A stretch of DNA of 64,000 nucleotides from Kaistia sp965229085 (GTDB lineage Bacteria; Pseudomonadota; Alphaproteobacteria; Rhizobiales; Kaistiaceae). Made by a program: the position numbers and the translations under genes. The notes below the pieces were generated by a model. The model made no database searches and was not told where the DNA came from. It saw only the letters and a program-made list of their open reading frames with translations. The DNA lies in assembly GCA_965229085.1 (NCBI GenBank), contig OZ245859.1, forward strand, positions 1,984,001 through 2,048,000, read 5' to 3'. This document shows positions 36,091 to 43,803 of the stretch, piece by piece; positions within the stretch are counted from its first letter, which is position 1; every line of letters starts with the position of its first letter.

Positions 36091-37116
36091 CTACTTCGCG
36101 AGCTGCATCGGGTCGGCGACCTTCAGCGTGCCGGCGACGATCTCGTCGCGCAGCGCCTTCACCTTGGCGATCACATCGGGATAGGTGGCGATGAGGCAGC
36201 CGGAGTCCTCGACGCCGGCTTCAAGGCCGGTCAGTGTCATGCCGCCTTCGGCAAGGCCGAGCGCCGCAACCTGCGGCTGGTCGCCCTTGGCGATACCGGC
36301 GACGCCCTTCGCGATGACGATATCGGTACGCTTCTCGACATTGTCCATGACGGCGCCGGGCGCCTGCTTGCACTGGTTGACGTCGACGCCGAAGGCCACC
36401 GCGCCATCGCCGTCGGCCATCGCCTTGAAGATGCCGCCATTAGAGCCGGCACCGGCCGCCATCACGCGGTCGACGCCGTCGGAGACCAGCACCGCGGCGC
36501 GCTGCTGGCCGCGTGCCGGATCGGAGAACGGATTGTTGCCGCCGACCCAGAGGGTCGCCGCTGCCTCGACCTTCGGGTTGACGTGCTTGGCACCGGCGAG
36601 GAACGAATCGGTGTAGCGATGCAGGAAGGGGATATCGAGCGCGCCGATCGCGCCGACCTTGCCCGACTTGGTGGTGAGGCCGGCTTCGGCGCCGGCGAGG
36701 AACGTCGCCTCATATTCGCGGAACACCGAGCAGAAAATGTTGGGCGCCTGCGTCTGCGGGCAGCTGTCGACGATGAGGAACTTCGTCTCCGGATTGGCCT
36801 TCGCCACCTCCGGCAGGATGTCGTTGAACTCGAAGCCGACGGCGACGACGATGCCGGCTTCCTTGGCCGCCGCCTCGAGATTCTGGCGGATCGTGGTCGG
36901 GTCAGTGCTCTCATAGGCCTTGGCCGTGCCGCCGAGGGCCGCGGCAGCCTTTTCGGTACCGGCCTTGGCGAGCTTCAGGAAGTCGTTGACGCCGATCGGA
37001 TTGGGCGAAACGAAAACGACCAGCTTCGGATCGGCTGCCGCCGCCGGCTGTGCCGCAAGGGCCGTCAGCGCCGCGACCATTGCCACGCCGCCCAACACCA
37101 AGCCACGAACGTTCAT
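36091..37116 (-). CDS. BMP family (PnrA-like) nucleoside-binding protein
   Basis: 341 residues with a signal peptide (LVLGGVAMVAALTALAAQPAAA). The mature region begins DPKLVVFVSPNPIGVNDFLKLA and continues with the BMP family (PF02608) phrases AKEAGIVVAVGFEFNDILPEVAKANPE, KVGAIGALDIPFLHRYTDSFLAGAKHVNP and VMAAGAGSNGGIFKA. Members bind purine nucleosides. First gene of the operon binding protein-ATPase-permease-permease-nucleoside hydrolase. AGGAGTG lies just upstream of the ATG. Confidence 0.94.
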   Translation of the reverse strand: MNVRGLVLGGVAMVAALTALAAQPAAAADPKLVVFVSPNPIGVNDFLKLAKAGTEKAAAALGGTAKAYESTDPTTIRQNLEAAAKEAGIVVAVGFEFNDILPEVAKANPETKFLIVDSCPQTQAPNIFCSVFREYEATFLAGAEAGLTTKSGKVGAIGALDIPFLHRYTDSFLAGAKHVNPKVEAAATLWVGGNNPFSDPARGQQRAAVLVSDGVDRVMAAGAGSNGGIFKAMADGDGAVAFGVDVNQCKQAPGAVMDNVEKRTDIVIAKGVAGIAKGDQPQVAALGLAEGGMTLTGLEAGVEDSGCLIATYPDVIAKVKALRDEIVAGTLKVADPMQLAK

Positions 37117-37245
37117 TGTCCACTCCTCATGACGATCATCAGCTGGAACTTAGCCAGTCGCGGCGAGAGCGACAACAGCGATTGACCGTTGCCACCAGCT
37201 CCCTATCCTCGCGCCACCTTGGCCAGCACTCCGGACCCTCAGCCG

Positions 37246-38085
37246 ATGTCGAAATACAACACCACCGCCGCGAGCACGCCGCTGCCGATCCGCAGCCCCC
37301 GCATCTTCCCGGTGCATGAGGGCAAGGGGATCATCGTCACCGGCGGCGCCGGCGGAATCGGCAAGGCAATTGCGGAACTCCTCTGCGCGCAGGGCGCTCG
37401 CGTCGTCATCGCCGATCGCGACGCCGGGACCGCGGAGGCGGCGGCCCATGCGCTCGGTGGAGCGGCGAAGGGGTGCCATGCCCTTGCCATGGATGTCGGG
37501 ACGGAGGCTTCGGTCGCCGCGGGGATCGGGAACGCCGCCACCCTGCTCGGGACGATCGACGGGTTGGTCAACTGCGCCGCAATCGTGCTGCATGCCGATC
37601 CGCTCTCTGTCTCCTGGAACGATTGGCGCCGCCAGTTCGACGTCAATCTCTTCGGCGCCTATGAGGCCTCGCGCCTTGTTGCTCTTCACATGATCGACAA
37701 GGGCAGCCGCGGCGCCATCGTGTCGATCGCCTCTGAAGCGGGCAAGAAGGGGCACAAGGAATCGCTTGCCTACAGCGCCTCGAAGGCGGCGGTGATCTCG
37801 ATGACGCGCATGCTGTCCGAGGCGCTTGCCCCGCATGACATCAACGTCAATTGCGTTTGTCCCGGCGGGGTCGCGACGCCGATGCTGCGCGAGGTGTCGG
37901 AGGCCTATTCCAGCTTCACCGGCGAGGCGGCACCGGCGATCTTCGACAAGATGCTGAGCCAGCAGCTGATCCGCCATCTCCAGCCGGTCGAGGTCGCCCG
38001 GGTCGCCTCGTTCCTGCTCACGGACGACGCGATGCTGATCCGCGGCCAGGCCGTCAATGCCGATGCCGGCGAGACGCCCTATTGA
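37246..38085 (+). CDS. Short-chain dehydrogenase/reductase
   Basis: 279-residue classical SDR. NAD(P)-binding GIIVTGGAGGIGKAIAELLC, VNCAAIVLHADP in place of the NNAG motif, Ser in IVSIASEAGKKG and the catalytic YSASKAAVISMTRML (YxxxK). CVCPGGVATPML is the usual post-catalytic segment. The Asp at the end of strand 2 (VVIADRDAG) suggests NAD preference. The substrate is unknown. It diverges from the BMP operon and its 3' end overlaps the convergent receiver gene by 7 bp. Confidence 0.92.
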   Translation: MSKYNTTAASTPLPIRSPRIFPVHEGKGIIVTGGAGGIGKAIAELLCAQGARVVIADRDAGTAEAAAHALGGAAKGCHALAMDVGTEASVAAGIGNAATLLGTIDGLVNCAAIVLHADPLSVSWNDWRRQFDVNLFGAYEASRLVALHMIDKGSRGAIVSIASEAGKKGHKESLAYSASKAAVISMTRMLSEALAPHDINVNCVCPGGVATPMLREVSEAYSSFTGEAAPAIFDKMLSQQLIRHLQPVEVARVASFLLTDDAMLIRGQAVNADAGETPY

Positions 38086-38477
38086 CGGCGAGGCTCCATC
38101 GATGAGCGCGGTGCCAGGTCCTTGATCGCGACGGCGAGTTCGGCAGCGCGGAAGGGCTTCATGACCGCGCGCATCCGGGCGGCATCGTAGCCGGGCCAGA
38201 GCGGCATCGCGCCGGCATCGCCGCTGACAAACACGATGCCGAGGCCGGGACGCAACCGCCGCGCCTCTGCGGCAAGGCCGCGACCATCGACGCCGGGCAT
38301 GTCGACATCGGTGATCATCAGGAGAAGATCGGTATCGTCGGCAAGGATCGGCAGCGCCGCTTCGCCATCGGCCGCCTCGATCGTGCGATAGCCAAGTTCA
38401 GCAAGGTGATCGGCGAGCACCATGCGGAGGATCGGCTCGTCCTCGACGATGAGGATGTTTCCTAAAGCCGCCTGCAT
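38079..38477 (-). CDS. Single-domain response regulator (receiver only)
   Basis: About 132 residues consisting of one CheY-like receiver domain. It has an acidic pair in LIVEDEPILRMVLADHL, a phospho-acceptor Asp in LMITDVDMPGVDGRG, Ser in FVSGDAGA and a conserved Lys in AVMKPFRAAELAVAI. There is no output domain. Start choices are ATG 38477 (AAGGA nine bases upstream) or ATG 38483. No histidine kinase is nearby, so it is an orphan, perhaps part of a phosphorelay. Confidence 0.88.
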   Translation of the reverse strand: MQAALGNILIVEDEPILRMVLADHLAELGYRTIEAADGEAALPILADDTDLLLMITDVDMPGVDGRGLAAEARRLRPGLGIVFVSGDAGAMPLWPGYDAARMRAVMKPFRAAELAVAIKDLAPRSSMEPRRQ

Positions 38478-38651
38478 GAGCATAGTCCTTCCGGCCGGTT
38501 CTCCCGCTTCATCGCAACAACGGGCGCCGGGCTGCCAAGGTTCCCTCGACGCTTCCGGCCGTCTTCCTCGACGCTGCGACGCCGCAGCGGGTTGCAGCGC
38601 GGCGGACGGCATTCGATCTATGGACAACCAGCATCGATGCGGAGCGCGGCC

Positions 38652-40241
38652 ATGACAGAAATCACCGGCGATATCCTGATGGGCGGCGAGGCGCTGGCGG
38701 GCGGAACACGAAACCACAAGGCGATCGACCCGAAGAGGGGCAAGAACCTTGAACCGGCCTTTGCCTTCGCGGATGACGCCGATGTCGACAGGGCGGCACG
38801 GCTTGCCTATGCGGCGTTCGACACGTTCCGCGACACCGACCTTGAGACACGCGCCCGTTTCCTCGAAGGCATCGCTTCGGCGATCGAGGATATCGGCGAG
38901 GCGCTGATCGATCGCGCCGCGCTCGAGACCGGCCTGTCGCGGCGGCGGCTCGGCATTGAACGCGCCCGCACCACCGGCCAGCTGCGCCTGTTCGCCACCG
39001 TCGTGCGTGCCGGCGAATGGCTCGATCTGCGTCACGACACAGCCCTGCCCGACCGCACGCCGTTTCCCCGGACGGACATCCGGCTGCGCCAGATCGGCGT
39101 CGGCCCGGTCGCGGTTTTCGGCGCCAGCAATTTCCCGCTCGCCTTTTCGGTCGCGGGCGGCGACACCGCAGCCGCCTTCGCGGCCGGCTGTCCGGTGATC
39201 GTGAAGGGCCACCCGGCCCATCCCGGCACCGGCGAACTGGTCGGCCGCGCGATCCAGGCGGCGGTGGCGGCAGCAAGCCTGCCGCCGGGCGTCTTCGCGC
39301 TCCTCAACGGCGAAATCGCGACCGGCACGGCGCTGGTGCGCCATCCGCTCGTCAAGTCCGTCGGCTTCACCGGCTCGCGCGGCGGCGGCCTCGCGCTGAT
39401 GGCCATCGCCGCGGCGCGGCCGGAGCCGATCCCGGTTCATGCCGAGATGAGCAGCATCAATCCGGTGTTCATCCTGCCGGCGGCGCTCGCCGAACGGACG
39501 GAAGCGATCGCGCGCGGCTTCGTCGATTCGCTCGCGCTCGACGGCGGGCAGTACTGCACCAATCCCGGCCTCGTCTATGCGGTTGATGGCCCCGATCTCG
39601 AAGCCTTCCTCGCCCATGTCGAGGCGGCGCTGGCCGGCAAGCCCGCCGAGGCGATGCTGACGCCCGGCATCCATGCCGCCTTCGACAAGGGCCTCGGCAC
39701 GCTGGAGGCCCATCCCGACGTGCAGACCCTCGGCCGTGGCCGTGATGGAACGGACGCCAACGCAACACCGCCGGCGGTGTTCCTCACCGACGCGGAGCGG
39801 TTCGAAGCCGACGAGACGCTCGGCCACGAAGTGTTCGGCGCCGCGTCGATGATTGTCCGCTGCGACAGCATCGCAGCGATGCTGGAGGCGGCGGAACGGA
39901 TGGAAGGGCAGCTCACGGCGACGCTGCAGCTCGACGACGGCGATATCGACGCGGCGCGGCAGTTGCTGCCTGTGCTGGAGCGGCGCGTCGGCCGCATCCT
40001 CGCCAATGGCTGGCCGACGGGTGTCGAGGTCAGCCATGCCATGGTTCACGGCGGCCCCTTCCCCGCCACCGCCGACAGCCGCTTCACCTCGGTCGGCACG
40101 CTGTCGATCCGCCGCTTCCTCCGGCCGATCTCCTACCAGAACCTGCCCGAGGCGCTTCTGCCAGAGGTGCTAAGATCCGAGGCCCTGCCGCGACTGGTCG
40201 ATGGCGTGCGGCAGCCCGCCGCCATTGCGCCGGACGCCTGA
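38652..40241 (+). CDS. Aldehyde dehydrogenase, 2,5-dioxovalerate (KGSA) dehydrogenase-like
   Basis: 529 residues of the NADP-dependent aldehyde dehydrogenase group that oxidises alpha-ketoglutaric semialdehyde, the end step of several pentose, aldarate and hydroxyproline routes. N-terminal MTEITGDILMGGEALAGG, catalytic Glu in PIPVHAEMSSINPVFILP, catalytic Cys in LDGGQYCTNPGLVY, and GFTGSRGGGLALM are typical of that group. The ATG at 38652 has GGAGCG upstream. No other gene of such a pathway adjoins it, so the physiological route is not set by context. Confidence 0.88.
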   Translation: MTEITGDILMGGEALAGGTRNHKAIDPKRGKNLEPAFAFADDADVDRAARLAYAAFDTFRDTDLETRARFLEGIASAIEDIGEALIDRAALETGLSRRRLGIERARTTGQLRLFATVVRAGEWLDLRHDTALPDRTPFPRTDIRLRQIGVGPVAVFGASNFPLAFSVAGGDTAAAFAAGCPVIVKGHPAHPGTGELVGRAIQAAVAAASLPPGVFALLNGEIATGTALVRHPLVKSVGFTGSRGGGLALMAIAAARPEPIPVHAEMSSINPVFILPAALAERTEAIARGFVDSLALDGGQYCTNPGLVYAVDGPDLEAFLAHVEAALAGKPAEAMLTPGIHAAFDKGLGTLEAHPDVQTLGRGRDGTDANATPPAVFLTDAERFEADETLGHEVFGAASMIVRCDSIAAMLEAAERMEGQLTATLQLDDGDIDAARQLLPVLERRVGRILANGWPTGVEVSHAMVHGGPFPATADSRFTSVGTLSIRRFLRPISYQNLPEALLPEVLRSEALPRLVDGVRQPAAIAPDA

Positions 40242-40589
40242 TCGATCCGCGCGCGCTGGCATCCACTTTCTGCCGAACCCGGCTTCTCGCCGGGTTCGGC
40301 AGAACAAACGCAGCACGGCGTCTTCCGTGGCCTGCGCCGGCATTTCGAACGCATCGACCGCCTTCACGCGCCGGGGCCTCAGCGCCTTTTGCCGCTTCGT
40401 TCGGCCGCGACCCAAGCAATTCCCCCTTCCACAATGCGGGCTATCCACAGCCGGAGCGGCGGCTCGATTCCTCGTTGCCGAAGTGAAAGCAAAGTGATTT
40501 ACTCCCCCTCAAGCGCCGACAGACAGGCGTGTCGGACCGGCTAAAAGCCGGCTCCCGGATGGAAACCGCTTCTTGAGGAGTTTCGAGAC
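40242..40589. other. Intergenic region upstream of the mannoside importer
   Basis: 348 bp without a gene. It holds a long hairpin near the left end (40269-40305), a small CCGGCT/AGCCGG hairpin at 40537-40551 in the leader of the next gene, an AAGTGA direct repeat spaced by 11 bp around 40,480-40,495 that could be part of an operator, and a GAGGAG Shine-Dalgarno. The promoter for the importer operon should lie here. No RNA gene was seen. Confidence 0.5.
40269..40305. terminator. 16-bp perfect inverted repeat after the aldehyde dehydrogenase gene
   Basis: TTCTGCCGAACCCGGC at 40269-40284 is exactly complementary to 40290-40305, with a 5-base loop, 28 bp after the stop codon. It forms a very stable stem without a T tract. 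It may end or protect the upstream transcript, or be a dispersed palindromic unit. Confidence 0.5.
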
Positions 40590-41888
40590 ATGAGAAGATC
40601 CTTGCGCCTCGCCATGCTGGCGACGGTGGCGACGCTTGTCGCCGGCTCTGCGCTGGCAGACGACCTCGTCGCCAAGGACCGCATCGGCCCGGCAGACGCG
40701 CCGAAGGTGCTGTCGTTCCGCCTCACCGGCGATGGTCCCGGCAACACCGATCCGGCCTACGCCGAAGGCTATCAGAAGCTCTTTGTCGACTTCATCCAGA
40801 AGCACCCCGGCTGGCAGATCAAGCTGGAGCGCATGTCCGACAATATCGGCCAGGAGCAGGCCCGCATGCTGGAGCAGGCGAAGTCGGGCAATGGTCCTGA
40901 CTGCGCCGCCGTCGACAGCTTCGTGCTGGCGCTGTTCATGAATGCCGGCGTGCTGAAGCCGCTCAACGAGTATTTCACGCAGGCCGAGATCGACGACCTG
41001 TTCCCGTTCGTCCGCGAAGGCATCACCGGCAAGGACGGCAAGATCTACGCCTGGTGGTGGGATACGGATCTGCGCGTCCTCTACCGCAACAAGGACATCG
41101 TCGCCGACGCGCCGCAGACCTGGGACGAGCTCAAGGCCGCTGCCATCGCTTCCAAGGAAAAGGGCATGGAAGGCGTCCTCGTCAATGGCGGACGCTGGGA
41201 AGGCACGACGTTCGACTGGCTCGCGAATTACTGGGCGCAGGGCGGCAAGCTCGTCGACGACAAGGGCAAGCCGATCTTCGCCGAAGGCGAGAACCGCGCC
41301 AAATTCCTGAAGGCCGTCAATTACTTCAAGGATCTGGTCGATTCGGGCGCTGCTCCGAAGCGCATCGCGACGATCGTCAACTATGACGAGTTCAACGCAG
41401 CCGCCGCAGCCGGCACCACCGCGCTGTTCATCGGCGGCAACTGGCAGCTCGCCCAGCTGAAGAGCACGCTGGAGCCGGAAGAATTCGCCAAGTGGACCTT
41501 CTCGGCGATCCCCGGCCCGACCAAGGACCAGCGCTCGACCGGCACCGGCGGCTGGACCATCGGCGCCTTCTCATCGGACCCGGAAAAGGTCGCGATGTGC
41601 GCCGGCATTGCCAAGGAAGTCTATTCGGGCGGCGGCAATGCGCTGCAGCAGCAGCTGCCGACCTCGAAGGCGCTGTTCGGCAAGTATGACGTGTTCAAGT
41701 CCGAAGCGAACCAGGCCTTCGCCGCCGCGCTCGTCAACGGCCAGGCCCGTCCGGGCGTCCCGATCTATCCCGAGATCTCGAACCAGATCCAGGTGATGAT
41801 GGGCGACGTGCTGACGGGCGCCAAGACGCCGGAAGCCGCCCTCGACGCCGCGAATGCGGCCGTCCAGGCAGCCTATGCCCGTCTCTGA
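40590..41888 (+). CDS. ABC transporter sugar-binding protein (mannoside locus)
   Basis: 432 residues with signal peptide LRLAMLATVATLVAGSALA. Family 1 extracellular binding protein: PGWQIKLERMSDNIGQEQARMLEQAKSG, GITGKDGKIYAWWWDTDLRVLYRN and TGTGGWTIGAFSSDPEK are typical. GAGGAG lies upstream of the ATG. First gene of binding protein-permease-permease-alpha-mannosidase, which suggests an alpha-mannoside or mannose-containing oligosaccharide as substrate (inference from context). Confidence 0.92.
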   Translation: MRRSLRLAMLATVATLVAGSALADDLVAKDRIGPADAPKVLSFRLTGDGPGNTDPAYAEGYQKLFVDFIQKHPGWQIKLERMSDNIGQEQARMLEQAKSGNGPDCAAVDSFVLALFMNAGVLKPLNEYFTQAEIDDLFPFVREGITGKDGKIYAWWWDTDLRVLYRNKDIVADAPQTWDELKAAAIASKEKGMEGVLVNGGRWEGTTFDWLANYWAQGGKLVDDKGKPIFAEGENRAKFLKAVNYFKDLVDSGAAPKRIATIVNYDEFNAAAAAGTTALFIGGNWQLAQLKSTLEPEEFAKWTFSAIPGPTKDQRSTGTGGWTIGAFSSDPEKVAMCAGIAKEVYSGGGNALQQQLPTSKALFGKYDVFKSEANQAFAAALVNGQARPGVPIYPEISNQIQVMMGDVLTGAKTPEAALDAANAAVQAAYARL

Positions 41889-41913
41889 CGGCCCGTAGCG
41901 GAAAACCATGACG

Positions 41914-41948
41914 CGAGGTCCCGGCGGGAGAGCCTGTCCGGGACCTCG
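41914..41948 (+). promoter_or_regulatory. Stem-loop between binding protein and permease genes
   Basis: CGAGGTCCCGG (41914-41924) pairs with CCGGGACCTCG (41938-41948) across a 13-base loop, between the binding-protein stop and the first permease start. Such hairpins in ABC operons commonly stabilise the upstream message or attenuate read-through, giving more binding protein than permease. A weak T-rich stretch follows. Confidence 0.6.
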
Positions 41949-41981
41949 ACTTTATGACGGCCAGGCGAGGAGGCCAACTTC

Positions 41982-42923
41982 ATGGCGGTAACTGAAGCGG
42001 CCACGGCCGGCCGGCGCGACATGCTCGCGCGCTCGAGCCTCAGGCGGCGGATCGAGGACAATCCATTCACCTGGCTGCTGCCGGTGGCGATCCTGCTTGG
42101 CGTCTTCTATCTCTATCCGATCATCGACGTCGTCCGCCTCGCCTTCACCAATGCGAGCCTCAGAGGCGGCGAGGAGCACTATACGACTGCGTCCTTCGTT
42201 GCGCTGATCGCCAACTCGCTGCTGCCGGAGATCCTCTGGACCACCTTCATCTTCACCGCGGGCAGCGTCATCGGCCAGCAGATTTTCGGCCTCGGCATCG
42301 CGGTGCTGGTGATGCGCGGCGAGAGGCGGAAGCTTTACGGCATGACGGCGCTCAGGACTCTGGTGCTCGTCGCCTGGGTCATTCCCGGCATCGCCAACGG
42401 CCTGATCTGGCAGATGCTGTTCAGCGAGGCGCCGTTCGGTGCCATCAACAGCGTGCTCAGGCTCGCCCACTTCCAACCGGTCGCGTGGCTTTCCGATCCC
42501 AACATGGCGATGGTCTCGGCGATCGTTTCCAATGTCTGGCGCGGTACAGCCTTCTCGATGATCGTCTTCTATGCCGCCCTCAAGTCGATCGACGGCACGC
42601 TCTATGAGGCGGCCAGCGTCGACGGCGCCAACGGCTTCCAGAAATTCATCTTCATCACCCTGCCGCAGATGCGCTCGGCGATCCTCGTCAACTCGATCCT
42701 GATCACGATCGCGACGCTCAACACTTTCGATGCGATCATCTCGCTGACAGGCGGCGGCCCCGGCCGCGCCACTGAGGTGCTGTCGCTCTACACCTTCAAC
42801 ACGGTGTTCCGGAATCTCGATCTGGCCGGCGGCAGTGTGCTCTCGGTTCTCATGCTGATTATCAGCCTGGTGCTCGCCATCGGCTATGCCTCGTTCCTGC
42901 CGCGCAGGGAGCCTACGGAATGA
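41982..42923 (+). CDS. Sugar ABC transporter permease (MalF-like)
   Basis: 313 residues with six membrane segments (first at PFTWLLPVAILLGVFYLYPIID). The cytoplasmic EAA loop that contacts the ATPase is clear: YEAASVDGANGFQKFIFITLP. FNAIISL-type and GGPGRATEVLSLYTFN segments are typical of MalF/UgpA permeases. It overlaps the next permease by 4 bp. No ATPase gene is in the operon, so a shared MsmK/UgpC-type ATPase elsewhere is implied. Confidence 0.93.
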   Translation: MAVTEAATAGRRDMLARSSLRRRIEDNPFTWLLPVAILLGVFYLYPIIDVVRLAFTNASLRGGEEHYTTASFVALIANSLLPEILWTTFIFTAGSVIGQQIFGLGIAVLVMRGERRKLYGMTALRTLVLVAWVIPGIANGLIWQMLFSEAPFGAINSVLRLAHFQPVAWLSDPNMAMVSAIVSNVWRGTAFSMIVFYAALKSIDGTLYEAASVDGANGFQKFIFITLPQMRSAILVNSILITIATLNTFDAIISLTGGGPGRATEVLSLYTFNTVFRNLDLAGGSVLSVLMLIISLVLAIGYASFLPRREPTE

Positions 42924-43762
42924 CCACGGATCTCCGCGAACGGATCTGGGACTATCTGACCTATTTGATGGCCCTGATCATTGCCTCCTTCTTCCTCGTC
43001 CCGCTGCTGTGGCTCCTCTCGCTGTCGCTGCGCACCCGGCAGGAAGTGTTCCTCGGCGCCAGCCGCTTTATCCCGAAGCGGCCGACGCTCGGCAATTTCG
43101 AGCAGATCCTCTCCGACCCGACCTTCGTGACCTATCTCTGGAACGGACTGAAGCTCTCGGCGGTCAGCGGCATCGGCTGCCTGATCGTTGCTGCGCCGGC
43201 AGCTTACGCTTTCTCGCGCTTCCGCTTCCAGACGCGCGGCTCGCTGATGATGACGATCCTCGCCTTCCAGATGGTGTCGCCACTGGTCATCCTGGTGCCG
43301 CTCTATCGCTACATGGCCTCGCTCGGCCTGCTCGACGGCGATTTCGGCGTCATCATGATCTATATCGCCGTCAGCCTGCCGATGGCGGTCTGGCTCCTCA
43401 AGGCTTCGATCGACAACATTCCGAAATCGCTGGAGGAAGCCGCCGAGATCGATGGCTGCAGCCGCTTCGGCATCTTCTGGCGCATAACGCTGCCGCTGGT
43501 CGCGCCCGGCCTTGCCTCTGCCTTCATCCTGATCATGATCCTGAACTGGTCGCAGTTCCTGGTGCCGTTCCTGCTCCTGACCAGCGACTCGAAGCTGCCG
43601 ATTTCCGTCGCGATCTACACTTTCGCCGGAACGTCGAACGCCTCGTCCACCCAGGTTCTCGCCGCGGCCTGCCTCGTCGCCGTCGTCCCCGCCATCGTCG
43701 CCTTCCTGCTCTTGCAGCGGATGATCGTCGGTGCGCTGACGGCCGGCGCGGTCAAGGGCTGA
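42920..43762 (+). CDS. Sugar ABC transporter permease (MalG-like)
   Basis: 280-residue partner permease with six segments. First segment LMALIIASFFLVPLLWLLSLSL; EAA loop LEEAAEIDGCSRFGIFWRITLPLVAPG; also AFQMVSPLVILVPLYRYMASLGL. ATGA overlap with the first permease. The alpha-mannosidase gene follows after 41 bp. Confidence 0.93.
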   Translation: MTTDLRERIWDYLTYLMALIIASFFLVPLLWLLSLSLRTRQEVFLGASRFIPKRPTLGNFEQILSDPTFVTYLWNGLKLSAVSGIGCLIVAAPAAYAFSRFRFQTRGSLMMTILAFQMVSPLVILVPLYRYMASLGLLDGDFGVIMIYIAVSLPMAVWLLKASIDNIPKSLEEAAEIDGCSRFGIFWRITLPLVAPGLASAFILIMILNWSQFLVPFLLLTSDSKLPISVAIYTFAGTSNASSTQVLAAACLVAVVPAIVAFLLLQRMIVGALTAGAVKG

Positions 43763-43803
43763 GCGCCACCCCATTCCTGTTGCCCCCTGAGGAGTAGTCC
43801 GAA

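Noticed and set aside
38079..40049. 656-residue minus-strand frame covering the receiver gene and antisense to the aldehyde dehydrogenase
   Set aside because: Only the last part (from 38477) encodes a real domain. The remainder is a shadow of the dehydrogenase gene.
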